A DNA stretch of 64,000 bases, taken from assembly GCA_963617275.1 (NCBI GenBank), contig CAVENX010000004.1:78371-142370 (forward strand). Direction: 5' to 3'. The position numbers and the translations under genes are program-made. Shown here in pieces: positions 32,663-41,310 of the stretch (position 1 is its first letter; each line of letters opens with the position of its first letter). The notes under the pieces are model-generated. The model saw nothing but the letters and a program-made list of their open reading frames with translations. It did not search any database and was not told the DNA's origin. This stretch comes from Limivicinus sp963617275. GTDB taxonomy: Bacteria > Bacillota > Clostridia > Oscillospirales > Oscillospiraceae.

Positions 32663-34138
32663 TCACGCCAGCTTTTCCAGCGCCGTATTGAGGCGGAGGA
32701 GGGTTTCTTCCCTGCCGAGGATACGGCAGATCTCCACCGCGCCGCCGGGCGTGACCGCCTTTCCGGCGGCGGCGATGCGCACCGGCCACATGACCTTGGC
32801 GTTCTTGACCTGCATCTTTTCCGCCATGTTCACCATGGCTGCCATAATGCTCTCGTCGTTCCATTCGGCAAGGGTTTCAAACTCGGGAATGATCGCCGTC
32901 AGCACGGTCTTTGAGGATTCAAGATCGGACTTGGACTTTTTATGCACGAACAGCTCCGTATCGTACTCCGGCAGCTCGTCAAAGAAATCGACCTTTTCGG
33001 GGATGTCATTGAGAACCTCTGTGCGCTGCTGCAAAAGCGCAGCGATCGCTGCGGCGTCGTACTTTTCGTTCTTCACGCTCCTGCGGATGAACGGCTCGGC
33101 CGCCTTTGCAAACGCTTCCGGCGTCATGGCACGGATATACTCGGCGTTGAAGTATCTCAGCTTTTCTATATCAAATATCGCAGGGGACTTGGAAATGCCG
33201 GAGATATCGAATATCTCCTTCAGTTCGTCAAGAGAATATATCTCCCGCTCGCCTCGCGGACTCCAGCCCAGAAGCGCAACATAGTTGAGCACGGCGTCGG
33301 TAAGATAGCCCTGCGCGATAAGGTCTTCATAAGAAGGGTCTCCGTGGCGTTTGGACATCTTGTTGTGCGCATCGCGCATAACGGGGGAGCAGTGCACATA
33401 CTTCGGGATATCCCAGCCGAAGCCCTCATACAGCAGGTTGTACTTAGGCGATGAAGAAAGATACTCACTGCCGCGGACAACATGGCTTATGCCCATGAGA
33501 TGATCGTCCACCACGTTTGCGAAATTATAGGTGGGCAGGCCGTCGCGCTTTATAAGCACCTGATCGTCAAGAGTGCTGTTCTCGACGGTGATATCACCGA
33601 ATATCTCGTCATGGAAGGTTGTCGTGCCCTCGTGCGGGATGCGCTGGCGGATAACATAGGGCTTGCCCTCCGCAGCAAGGCGGTCTGACTGCTCGCGGGA
33701 CATGGCGCGGCACGGGTCGTCCTCGCGGTTGAAGTCCCCGCTGTCCTCCTCGGACTCGGTCTTTTCGCAGAAGCAGCGGTAGGCATGGCCGCGCTCCATG
33801 AGCAGCTCCGCGTATTCCTTATAAAGCGGGCGTCTCTCGGTCTGGACATAGGGGCCGACGGGGCCGCCGACATCGGGACCCTCGTCATGGTCAAGATGGC
33901 ACTCGGCACAGGTCTTGTAAATAACATCGACCGCGCCCTCAACAAGCCGCCCCTGATCGGTGTCCTCAATGCGCAGGATGAACTTGCCGCCGCCGTGGCG
34001 TGCGATGAGATAAGTATAAAGCGCCGTGCGCAGGTTGCCTACGTGCATATATCCCGTGGGAGAGGGTGCAAAGCGTGTACGCACCTCATTTTTCGGGATA
34101 CGCGCCTCCATCTCCTCAAACCATTTCATGTCTTTCAT
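32663..34138 (-). CDS. gltX: Glutamyl-tRNA synthetase
   Basis: The 491-residue class I synthetase charges glutamate (and perhaps tRNA-Gln, depending on GatCAB). The HIGH-type motif is in RFAPSPTGYMHVGNLRTAL and the KMSKS-type motif reads NKMSKRHGD. IRIEDTDQGRLVEGA... is shortened here to the family block LRIEDTDQGR, the glutamate-specific pocket region. ATG 34138 follows GGAGGCTTG; the upstream in-frame extension is Arg/Ala-rich leader. A consensus minus-strand promoter lies at 34221-34249, overlapping the trpS promoter. Confidence 0.97.
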   Translation of the reverse strand: MKDMKWFEEMEARIPKNEVRTRFAPSPTGYMHVGNLRTALYTYLIARHGGGKFILRIEDTDQGRLVEGAVDVIYKTCAECHLDHDEGPDVGGPVGPYVQTERRPLYKEYAELLMERGHAYRCFCEKTESEEDSGDFNREDDPCRAMSREQSDRLAAEGKPYVIRQRIPHEGTTTFHDEIFGDITVENSTLDDQVLIKRDGLPTYNFANVVDDHLMGISHVVRGSEYLSSSPKYNLLYEGFGWDIPKYVHCSPVMRDAHNKMSKRHGDPSYEDLIAQGYLTDAVLNYVALLGWSPRGEREIYSLDELKEIFDISGISKSPAIFDIEKLRYFNAEYIRAMTPEAFAKAAEPFIRRSVKNEKYDAAAIAALLQQRTEVLNDIPEKVDFFDELPEYDTELFVHKKSKSDLESSKTVLTAIIPEFETLAEWNDESIMAAMVNMAEKMQVKNAKVMWPVRIAAAGKAVTPGGAVEICRILGREETLLRLNTALEKLA

Positions 34139-34220
34139 TTTCAAGCCTCCATATTCTGCCGCCGGAGCGCCGGAAACGCGGAAAAAGCGTCGGCAAGCTG
34201 TGTATTGTCGCATAATACAT

Positions 34221-34249
34221 ATAATATTTTACATTTTCCCGGTTGTCAA
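34221..34249 (-). promoter_or_regulatory. Promoter of gltX
   Basis: On the minus strand TTGACA (34244-34249) and TATTAT (34221-34226) are 17 bp apart. The -35 hexamer shares five bases with that of the divergent trpS promoter. Confidence 0.75.
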
Positions 34250-34271
34250 GATGAAGTTATTCTGTTAAAAT
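34243..34271 (+). promoter_or_regulatory. Promoter of trpS
   Basis: TTGTCA (34243-34248) and TAAAAT (34266-34271) are 17 bp apart, with TG at the extended -10. The 138-bp leader before trpS shows no T-box consensus. Confidence 0.6.
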
Positions 34272-34409
34272 ATTATTCTCGATTGTAAGGTCTTTGCGGC
34301 TGCGCGAGCATTTTTCCTCCCGTCGGAACCGAGCACCCTTTTCAATTGAGGATAGAGCTTGCGAATGAACGGAAAATTCGCAAAATTTGAGATGATTGAA
34401 GGTTAGGAT

Positions 34410-35426
34410 ATGGAAAATACAGAATCGGCGAAAAAAACTTTGCTTTCCGGCATACAGCCGTCCGGTGATCTGCATCTGGGTAATTATCTTGGCGCCGTGA
34501 GAAATTGGGCGGAGATGTCTGATGAGTTCAACTGTTATTATTTCATGGCCGACCTGCACACGCTCACCGTGCGTCAGGATCCTAAGGAGCTTCGCCGCCG
34601 CTCCACGGCACAGCTTGCACAGTACATTGCCTGCGGCCTTGACCCGCAGAAAAACACGCTCTTCCTCCAGAGCCATGTACATGAGCACGCGGAGCTGGGC
34701 TGGATCCTCAACTGCTATACCATGTTCGGCGAACTGAACCGCATGACCCAATTTAAGGATAAGTGTGCAAAAAATGCCGATAATATAAACGGCGGGCTTT
34801 TCACATACCCGTCCCTTATGGCGGCCGATATTCTGCTGTATCAGGCCGATTATGTGCCCGTGGGCGAGGATCAGAAGCAGCATTGTGAGCTGACGCGTGA
34901 CATCGCCATACGCTTCAACAACCTCTACGGCGAGACTTTCAAGGTTCCCGAGCCGTACATCCCCAAGGTGGGCGCAAGGATAATGAGTCTCGGCACGCCC
35001 ACTTCCAAAATGTCCAAATCCGACCCGCAGGGCTGCGTGTTCCTCATGGATAAGCCCGAGGATATCGCCCGCAAGTTCAAGCGCGCTGTCACCGACTCCG
35101 ATACGGAGAGCTGTGTGCGCTGCGACCCGGAAAACAAGCCTGGCGTCGCCAACCTCATGAACATCTACTCCGCCGTCACCGGCAAGAGCTTTGACGAGAT
35201 AGAGCGCGAATTTGACGGCAAGGGCTACGGTGCGTTCAAGCCCGCCGTCGGCGACGCCGTTATTGAGACGCTGCGCCCGATCCGCGAGGAGGCAGAGCGC
35301 ATGATTGCCGACAAGGCGTATTTGCAGCAGATATATACTGAGGGTGCGCAGAAGGCAAGCTGCATTGCCCGCAGGACGCTGCGCAAGGTCTACAAAAAGG
35401 TAGGTCTTGTCGAGAAGCCGTTCTGA
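34410..35426 (+). CDS. trpS: Tryptophanyl-tRNA synthetase
   Basis: The 338-residue class I synthetase charges tRNA-Trp. The HIGH-type motif lies in SGIQPSGDLHLGNYLGA and the KMSKS motif in SKMSKSDPQ. YPSLMAADILLYQADYVPVGEDQKQH is the conserved tryptophan-site stretch. Length is normal. The start is preceded by GGTTAGGAT, a modest site. It is divergent from gltX, and the two promoters share a -35 region. The lipid-carrier sugar transferase follows 38 bp downstream and may be cotranscribed. Confidence 0.97.
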   Translation: MENTESAKKTLLSGIQPSGDLHLGNYLGAVRNWAEMSDEFNCYYFMADLHTLTVRQDPKELRRRSTAQLAQYIACGLDPQKNTLFLQSHVHEHAELGWILNCYTMFGELNRMTQFKDKCAKNADNINGGLFTYPSLMAADILLYQADYVPVGEDQKQHCELTRDIAIRFNNLYGETFKVPEPYIPKVGARIMSLGTPTSKMSKSDPQGCVFLMDKPEDIARKFKRAVTDSDTESCVRCDPENKPGVANLMNIYSAVTGKSFDEIEREFDGKGYGAFKPAVGDAVIETLRPIREEAERMIADKAYLQQIYTEGAQKASCIARRTLRKVYKKVGLVEKPF

Positions 35427-35464
35427 CCCTCCTTCAACAGAAAAATTTTTGGAGATAATATCCG

Positions 35465-36691
35465 ATGTTTCAGAATATTCCTATATGGCTGAGAATAGTG
35501 CTTTCCTTCGCGCTTTCTTTCGGAATATCATATCTTATGACCCCGCCGGTCAAGGTCTTTGCGGAAAGGGTCGGCGCGATCGACGTGCCAAAGGACTCGC
35601 GGCGTGTGCATGACCACCCCATCCCGCGCATGGGAGGGCTTGCCATATTTGTCGGCTTTCTGCTTTCGGTCATTGTTTTTGTCAGCTTTTCCACCCAGAT
35701 AATGGGCATACTCATCGGCGCGCTGATAATCGCAATGATGGGCGCGGTGGACGATATAATGAACCTCAACGCGTGGGTCAAGCTTGCGGTGCAGGTGGTC
35801 GCGGCGCTTGTCGCCATACGCTGCGGCATCGTCTTTACCGCCATTTCAAACCCCAACTTCCTATCCTACAATACTACCATTCAGATAGGCTGGCTGGCGA
35901 TCCCGCTGACGATCCTGTGGATAGTCGGCTGCACAAACGCCATAAACCTTATCGACGGGCTTGACGGTCTGGCGGTTGGCGTGTCGGCGATAAGCTCGTT
36001 TTCGATGATGATCGTGGCGCTGTTCGTGGCGGACGCGAACACGACCTTTATCCTTGCGGCGCTCTGCGGCGCCTGCGTAGGTTTCATGCCCTACAATATG
36101 AACCCCGCAAAAATCTTCATGGGCGATGTCGGCTCGCAGTTTCTCGGATACGTGCTGGCAACGACCTCGATAATGGGTCTTTTCAAGCTGCACACGGTCA
36201 TCACCTTTATCGTGCCCGTGCTCGCAATGGCCATACCTCTGGCGGATACGCTTTTTGCCATTGTCCGCCGCACGCTGAGAGGGCAAAGCCCGTTCCACGC
36301 GGATAAAGGGCATTTTCACCACCGGCTGCTGGCTCTCGGGCTTTCGCAGAAACAGGCCGTCGCGGTGCTCTACGGGGTATCGGCGATCATGGGGCTTATG
36401 GGTGTTCTGCTCGCGGGCAGGAATACCATGATGCGCATACTCTGCGTCGTTGCGGCGTTTATCGTGTCGCTGTCGGTATGGCTGTTTGTGTTCTGGCACA
36501 ATCCGAATCTCAAAAAGAAGAACGGTGCGGCGGCTCCCGCACCGGAAACATCCTCCGGCGCGGAAACAGTCTCCTCTGCCGCCGCGAACCCCGCACCGGA
36601 ACCCGCGTCCGCTGCCGAAATATCCGATCCTGACGCCGGAGTGCAGGCTTCCGCCGCAAAACTCACGGCCGACACCGGCAAAAGCGGCTGA
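35465..36691 (+). CDS. Undecaprenyl-phosphate GlcNAc-1-phosphate transferase (TagO/WecA-type)
   Basis: The 408-residue polytopic membrane enzyme belongs to the MraY/WecA/TagO group, which starts wall teichoic acid or polysaccharide chains. RVHDHPIPRMGGLAIFVGFL is the family start, MGAVDDIMNLNAW carries the Asp pair, NAINLIDGLDGLAVG the next catalytic block, and FHADKGHFHHRLLALG the HxxHR-type loop. About 60 residues at the C-terminus are a disordered Ala/Pro/Ser/Glu-rich tail, longer than usual. The start follows TGGAGATAA. An LCP ligase that could attach the finished polymer lies at 17785. Confidence 0.92.
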   Translation: MFQNIPIWLRIVLSFALSFGISYLMTPPVKVFAERVGAIDVPKDSRRVHDHPIPRMGGLAIFVGFLLSVIVFVSFSTQIMGILIGALIIAMMGAVDDIMNLNAWVKLAVQVVAALVAIRCGIVFTAISNPNFLSYNTTIQIGWLAIPLTILWIVGCTNAINLIDGLDGLAVGVSAISSFSMMIVALFVADANTTFILAALCGACVGFMPYNMNPAKIFMGDVGSQFLGYVLATTSIMGLFKLHTVITFIVPVLAMAIPLADTLFAIVRRTLRGQSPFHADKGHFHHRLLALGLSQKQAVAVLYGVSAIMGLMGVLLAGRNTMMRILCVVAAFIVSLSVWLFVFWHNPNLKKKNGAAAPAPETSSGAETVSSAAANPAPEPASAAEISDPDAGVQASAAKLTADTGKSG

Positions 36692-36721
36692 AAAAACCTT
36701 ATAATATAGCGTCATACAGCA

Positions 36722-36757
36722 AAGAGGCAAAACCTGAAAACACAGGTTTTGCCTCTT
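36722..36757. terminator. Terminator after the TagO/WecA-type gene
   Basis: AAGAGGCAAAACCTG (36722-36736) pairs perfectly with CAGGTTTTGCCTCTT (36743-36757). It is shared by the convergent rhamnose operon. Confidence 0.75.
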
Positions 36758-36764
36758 CACGCTT

Positions 36765-36795
36765 GTCAAAAAAGTCCCGTAAGGACTTTTTTGAC
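36765..36795. repeat. Core-less short form of the GTCAAA element
   Basis: GTCAAAAAAGTCC is followed by GGACTTTTTTGAC (31 bp in total) and stands 7 bp from the terminator hairpin. Confidence 0.65.
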
Positions 36796-36843
36796 CGCTT
36801 CGCTATATATTCCCGTTTTCGCACGTAACTGCGCGAAAGTGCT

Positions 36844-38307
36844 TCACTTCATAAGCGACAGAAGTTTCGCATAGTTTTCCTCCCACTGCGCAGTGTGGTT
36901 CGGCGTATAGGTCTCGACATTTTCGGAATTTCTGACTATACGGCGCAGATGCTCAAGATCCTTCACCACGCCGAGCGCCATTCCCTGCGCCAGAAGGTTG
37001 CCTATCGCCGCGCCCTCGATAGGCCCCGTAACGACGCGCCTGTCAATGGAGTCGGCCACAAAGCGGTTGAGAAGCTTGTTCTGTATCCCGCCGCCGACAA
37101 TATTGAGCTGATCGATATGCTGACCTTTGATCTCCTCGAGCCGCTCAAGCGCCCAGCGGTATTTGAGCGCAAGGGATTCATAGATGCATCTTGCGATCTG
37201 CCCCACGCTCTCCGGAACGCGCTGCCCCGTGCGGCGGCAGAAGTCCTGTATTTTGGCGACCATATTGCCGCCCGCAAAAAACTCCGAGTAATCGGGGTCG
37301 ATTATCGAACAGAACGGCTCCGCCTTTTCCGCCTCGGCCACTATCTCGTCCCAGCTGTATTTTTTGCCCGCCTTCATCCAATCACGGCGGCATTCCTGAA
37401 CGAGCCACAGTCCCATGATATTTTTCAGCGGACGGAAGCCGCCCTGTATGGTGCCCTCGTTGGAAAAATTCGCATCGCGCACGGCGTCGGTAAGTATCGG
37501 CTCATCCGTTTCCGTACCGAAAAGCGACCATGTGCCGCTTGAGCAGAACGCAAAGCTTCCCTCTCCCGGGATCGCCGCGACGGCGGAAGCGGTATCATGC
37601 GTACCGACGGCGGCAAAGCTTGCGCAGTTGAGCCCAAGTTCCTCCGCAAGCTCCGGACGGAGCCTGCCCCTTATCGTACCGGCGCGGTCGATCTCGGTGA
37701 ATATCCTGCGCGGCAGGCCAAGCTCGTCTATCGTCTGCCAGTCCCAATCCCTTTTCGCGGGATCATATAGCATGGAGGTCGTTACCTCGGTGTATTCCGA
37801 TTTTTTCTCCCCGCTTAGGAAGTAGCCCAGAAGATCGGGCATCAGGAGCATCGTCTCGGCGTTTTCAAGCGCAACGTCGCCCTCTGATTTTCTGCGGTAA
37901 AGCTGATAGACGGTGTTGAAATTCATCGTGGCGATACCGGTTCTCGCAAAAAGAGTGGGAAAATCCGTGATTTTCCATACCGCCTCCATGTCGCTGTCAA
38001 CCGCCATACGATATGCTCTGGGATTGGCGATAAGATGTCCGTTCCTGTCAAGCAGGCCGTAGTCCACGCCCCACGTATCTATGCCGAAGCAGTCAAGCTC
38101 ACCGACTCCGGCGTGCTTGAACGCCAGAAGCCCCTGTTTGAGCTGATTGTAAAGATACGGCAGATCCCAATAGAAAATCCCGTTCATCTCGATATAATTA
38201 TTTTCGAAGCGGTGAAGCTCACGCATGGTGAGTCTGTCTCCGTCGAGTTGGCCGAGAATGGCGCGGCCGTTGCTGGCGCCGACATCGAATGCGAGTAGAT
38301 TCTTCAT
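36844..38307 (-). CDS. rhaB: Rhamnulokinase
   Basis: The 487-residue FGGY-family kinase phosphorylates L-rhamnulose to rhamnulose 1-phosphate. The N-terminal LLAFDVGASNGRAILG and FENNYIEMNGIFYWDLPYLY are typical of RhaB. GTHDTASAVAAIPG and FCSSGTWSLFG form the nucleotide-side loops, with VGGGIQNKLLNRFVADSI near the end. Length is normal. It is the last gene of the rhamnose operon, 19 bp after the aldolase gene. The identity is strengthened by rhaA and rhaM upstream. Confidence 0.96.
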   Translation of the reverse strand: MKNLLAFDVGASNGRAILGQLDGDRLTMRELHRFENNYIEMNGIFYWDLPYLYNQLKQGLLAFKHAGVGELDCFGIDTWGVDYGLLDRNGHLIANPRAYRMAVDSDMEAVWKITDFPTLFARTGIATMNFNTVYQLYRRKSEGDVALENAETMLLMPDLLGYFLSGEKKSEYTEVTTSMLYDPAKRDWDWQTIDELGLPRRIFTEIDRAGTIRGRLRPELAEELGLNCASFAAVGTHDTASAVAAIPGEGSFAFCSSGTWSLFGTETDEPILTDAVRDANFSNEGTIQGGFRPLKNIMGLWLVQECRRDWMKAGKKYSWDEIVAEAEKAEPFCSIIDPDYSEFFAGGNMVAKIQDFCRRTGQRVPESVGQIARCIYESLALKYRWALERLEEIKGQHIDQLNIVGGGIQNKLLNRFVADSIDRRVVTGPIEGAAIGNLLAQGMALGVVKDLEHLRRIVRNSENVETYTPNHTAQWEENYAKLLSLMK

Positions 38308-38326
38308 TTTATCCGCTCCTTAAGCT

Positions 38327-39400
38327 TTATTTTCCTGCCATGGATCTCCGGTATTTCTCACTTTCCCAATTGGCGATGAACTTTTTCGCCGCTTCGCCCA
38401 TTGTGGACAGAGTGTATCCGGCTTTCTTTATATTGTCCATGATGAAAAACACCGCCGTGAGCGTTTCCGTCATGGTCATGGCCTTTTTTGCGTCCATTTT
38501 CATGAGCATTTGACCTGTTGCGGAGCTTGCGACCGCCTGCCCGTCGGCGATCTCCTCCCTGTCCATGAAAAAGGCGTCGGTGAGGAAGACCATCTGGTCG
38601 GGGTAGAGCGGCTGCGTCATGAGGAACTCCTCGCCGTACTCTCCTGCCAGAAACGCTTTTTCGAGATACGGCGTGTCGGCGGCGATAAGCCCTGCGGACA
38701 TTGCCCTGACCCTGACCTCGGGAAAAGCCGTGCCGCTTATGCCAAACATACGCGCAAGGCGCTCGTTCGCGTCTGTGTGTATGGCAAGAACCTTATCCGG
38801 ATCGTCGTCATGGACGATAATGCCATGGTTCTGCATGAGGATGACCGAGGGCTGCTTCCCGCTCTGCGCCTCCACGCGGCGAAGCTCATCCCGTATGGCA
38901 AAGGTGAGGTTCGCACCGGGATCCGTATACGGCACCCAGCCCCACGTGTACCCCGCATCGCAAAACGCCTCCTCCGCTATGACGCGGCACGCGGTCGAGC
39001 AGCAGGCGAGATTGGCGTATACGCTGTGGGTATGGAGCACAAAGGTTCTGAGTATCGAGTGAAACCCCGCCTCGACCGAGGGGCGCAGATCGGCAAGCGA
39101 ATCTATATGGCGCACGTCCGCCTTCGCCCTTGCCGAGCCCGCCTTTTCAACATTCTCAAACTCCGACGGCTCGGAGTTGAGATAAAAATCGCGCAGATCG
39201 GCGCCGTCAATGACGGCATACGCCCTGTCGATCCCGATATCCTTCAGACAGAAGCCGGAGGCCTTTATCGCCATAAGTCCGCCGGGCAGCTTGACGGAGG
39301 TGTTGCCGCCGCCGCCCTGAACATAGTCGGCACGGGAACCGGCCGCTTTCGATATACGGGAAAAATCCGATAAAAGCTGTTTGTTTTCTTCAAAAAACAT
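38327..39400 (-). CDS. Class II aldolase (probable rhamnulose-1-phosphate aldolase)
   Basis: The 357-residue class II aldolase/adducin protein would split rhamnulose 1-phosphate to DHAP and L-lactaldehyde. ADYVQGGGGNTSVKL and IKASGF form the phosphate loop. Zinc ligands are the HTHS pair of VLHTHSVYAN and the His of QNHGIIVHDD. It is longer than the E. coli RhaD and closer in style to the aldolase half of bifunctional RhaD/lactaldehyde dehydrogenase proteins, but has no dehydrogenase half. ATG 39400 follows GGAGGGTC. Between rhaB and rhaA the role is clear from context, although homology to the E. coli-type rhaD looks distant. Confidence 0.85.
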   Translation of the reverse strand: MFFEENKQLLSDFSRISKAAGSRADYVQGGGGNTSVKLPGGLMAIKASGFCLKDIGIDRAYAVIDGADLRDFYLNSEPSEFENVEKAGSARAKADVRHIDSLADLRPSVEAGFHSILRTFVLHTHSVYANLACCSTACRVIAEEAFCDAGYTWGWVPYTDPGANLTFAIRDELRRVEAQSGKQPSVILMQNHGIIVHDDDPDKVLAIHTDANERLARMFGISGTAFPEVRVRAMSAGLIAADTPYLEKAFLAGEYGEEFLMTQPLYPDQMVFLTDAFFMDREEIADGQAVASSATGQMLMKMDAKKAMTMTETLTAVFFIMDNIKKAGYTLSTMGEAAKKFIANWESEKYRRSMAGK

Positions 39401-39512
39401 CTTGACCCTCCATGCGCTTTCTGCGCGCAAGCAATTCTTTGTATCCCTCTGCGCGAGGGTTTTGCGGCGTCATGTAACCAAAACGGCGCGTTTTTTCGCG
39501 CCGTTTGTTCTT

Positions 39513-40769
39513 TCATCTGCGCAGTGAGAGCACAGCTTTTTCATACTCTCTTACTTCACTGAGTATATCTGTGGTAAAGCCCTTTGTCAAGCAATAGTAG
39601 TCCCACACGGCGCCGAACGGCAGCGTCCTGCGCTCCTCGCCGAGGGCGAGACGGGCGGTCAGGTCGTTGTCATACTCCGCCTGACGTATCGCGGCGGGGG
39701 CAAGGCAGGCGTTGAGGATGGCCTTTCTCGCATTTCTCATGCCGATCGCCCATGCAGCGACGCGGTTGATGGATGCGTCAAAATAGTCGAGGGCGATAAA
39801 GGTTCTCGATTCAAAGCCGTTGTGAATGACCTCGTCCATGATACTCTGAAGCTCACCGTCGAGCAGTATCACATGGTCGCTGTCCCAGCGCACGGGGCGG
39901 GAGACATGGAGAATGATGCTGTCAAGAAACTGCAAAACGGCAGAGAGCTTTGCGGAAATGACCTCGGTCGGATGGAAATGCCCCGCGTCGAGTGTGTAGC
40001 AAAGTCCGTTCTTTACCGCGTAGCCGTAGGAATACTCATGGCTTGCGACGGTATAGCTCTCGACGCCGACGCCGAAGAGCTTTGACTCAAGCCCGCAGGG
40101 GACAAGCTTTTTGTCTATATCCTCCGCAAAAATTTCGTTGAGCGATTCGGTCATCAGGTCGCGGTGCTTCTTTGTGTCGGCGGTCACATCCTTATAGCCG
40201 TCTGGCATCCAGAAGTTAATGGCGCACGGTTGACCAAGCTGCTTTGCAAACTCAAGTCCTATCTCGCGGCAGCGCTTGCCGTGCTCTATCCAGAATCTGC
40301 GTGTGGCGCCGTCGTAGCTTGAAAGGGAAAAATCCCCGTCCATTTTCGGGTGTGAGAAAAATGTGGGGTTGAAATCAAGCCCCATTCCCTGCTCCTTGGC
40401 AAAATCCACCCAATTCTGGAACTGCTCTATCGTGTATTCGTCGCGGTCTATCCTTTTGCCGTTCTTTTCGGCGTAGCTGGCATGCATGTTGAGCTTGGTC
40501 GCGCCGGGAATGAGCTTTTTGGCAAAGGCGATATCCTCCCGAAGTTCCTCGGGCGTTCTCGCCCTGCCGGGATAATTGCCGGTTGTCTGTATGCCGCCGG
40601 TAAGTCCGTCGGCGCCGTCAAAGCCGATAACATCGTCCCCCTGCCAGCAGTGCATCGACACGGGGATCGCGTCCGCTTTCGCCATGGCCGCCTCAACGTC
40701 AACGCCGTTTTCCGCGTAAACGCACTTTGCGTATTCATAACCCCTGATAATAAGCTCGTCTTTTTTCAT
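39513..40769 (-). CDS. rhaA: L-rhamnose isomerase
   Basis: The 418-residue metal-dependent TIM-barrel enzyme turns L-rhamnose into L-rhamnulose. VSMHCWQGDDVIGFDG and TGGIQTTGNYPGRARTPEELREDI are RhaA signatures. GLDFNPTFFSHPK and the metal-site region with LDAGHFHPTEVISAKLSAVL and HVSRPVRWDSDHVI follow. ATG 40769 is preceded by AAGGAGAAGG; an upstream in-frame extension is not needed. It follows rhaM by 49 bp on the minus strand. Confidence 0.97.
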   Translation of the reverse strand: MKKDELIIRGYEYAKCVYAENGVDVEAAMAKADAIPVSMHCWQGDDVIGFDGADGLTGGIQTTGNYPGRARTPEELREDIAFAKKLIPGATKLNMHASYAEKNGKRIDRDEYTIEQFQNWVDFAKEQGMGLDFNPTFFSHPKMDGDFSLSSYDGATRRFWIEHGKRCREIGLEFAKQLGQPCAINFWMPDGYKDVTADTKKHRDLMTESLNEIFAEDIDKKLVPCGLESKLFGVGVESYTVASHEYSYGYAVKNGLCYTLDAGHFHPTEVISAKLSAVLQFLDSIILHVSRPVRWDSDHVILLDGELQSIMDEVIHNGFESRTFIALDYFDASINRVAAWAIGMRNARKAILNACLAPAAIRQAEYDNDLTARLALGEERRTLPFGAVWDYYCLTKGFTTDILSEVREYEKAVLSLRR

Positions 40770-40818
40770 TACCTTCTCCTTGTATAAGAATTTATGTCCG
40801 CTTTCCGCTCCGGCAGGC

Positions 40819-41136
40819 TCAGACATCGAAGAAGAACACCTGCTCCATCAGCGGCTGCGCGCCGGTGACGGGATCCATGTCCATTTTCATTACATCCTTC
40901 ATGTATTCGTTCCATCTGTCAACGACCGGACTTTCCGCCTGTATGCGCGCCGCTTCCGCGACACTGCCGCACTCATAGTAGCCGAACAGCTCCTCCCCGA
41001 CGTTCCATATGGTATAGTTGCGTATACCGGCGGCAGCAAGGACCTCTTTCATCTCCGGCCAGATATTGTCGTGGCGGCGTTTGTATTCTTCCAGCTTCCC
41101 GGGTAAGACGGTCGCTTTCCATGCATATCGTTCCAT
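40819..41136 (-). CDS. rhaM: L-rhamnose mutarotase
   Basis: The 105-residue protein interconverts the alpha and beta anomers of L-rhamnose, which speeds its use by RhaA. YAWKATVLPGKLEEYKRRHDNIWPEM contains the catalytic His, and NYTIWNVGEELFGYYE is the conserved central strand. Length matches the family exactly. The start is preceded by CAGGAGAATG. It lies between the transport genes and the catabolic genes, after a cluster of hairpins. Confidence 0.96.
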   Translation of the reverse strand: MERYAWKATVLPGKLEEYKRRHDNIWPEMKEVLAAAGIRNYTIWNVGEELFGYYECGSVAEAARIQAESPVVDRWNEYMKDVMKMDMDPVTGAQPLMEQVFFFDV

Positions 41137-41160
41137 AACATTCTCCTGTCAAAAGCTCGG

Positions 41161-41294
41161 GACGCCGCCGCGTGAGGCGGCGCCGTATTTGTTTGTTCAG
41201 TCCTCGGCTGAGCCCTCTTGCGCAAAGAAGGCTCAGCCCATGATTGATGCCCTTTTTCAGGTATGCCGGGCAGAAACAGATCTGTCCGGCATAC
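41161..41294 (-). terminator. Three hairpins between the rhamnose-binding protein gene and rhaM
   Basis: On this strand GTATGCCGGGCAG/CTGTCCGGCATAC spans 41261-41294, GGCTGAGCC/GGCTCAGCC spans 41206-41238, and a GC-rich GCCGCC/GGCGGC stem lies at 41164-41181. None has a strong T-run. They probably stabilise the upstream binding-protein message or reduce read-through. Confidence 0.6.
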
Positions 41295-41310
41295 CATAAA
41301 AACTTGCTTA

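Noticed and set aside
34272..34409. Possible T-box leader upstream of trpS
   Set aside because: The leader lacks the conserved GGTGGNACCGCG-type antiterminator block and a T-box terminator.
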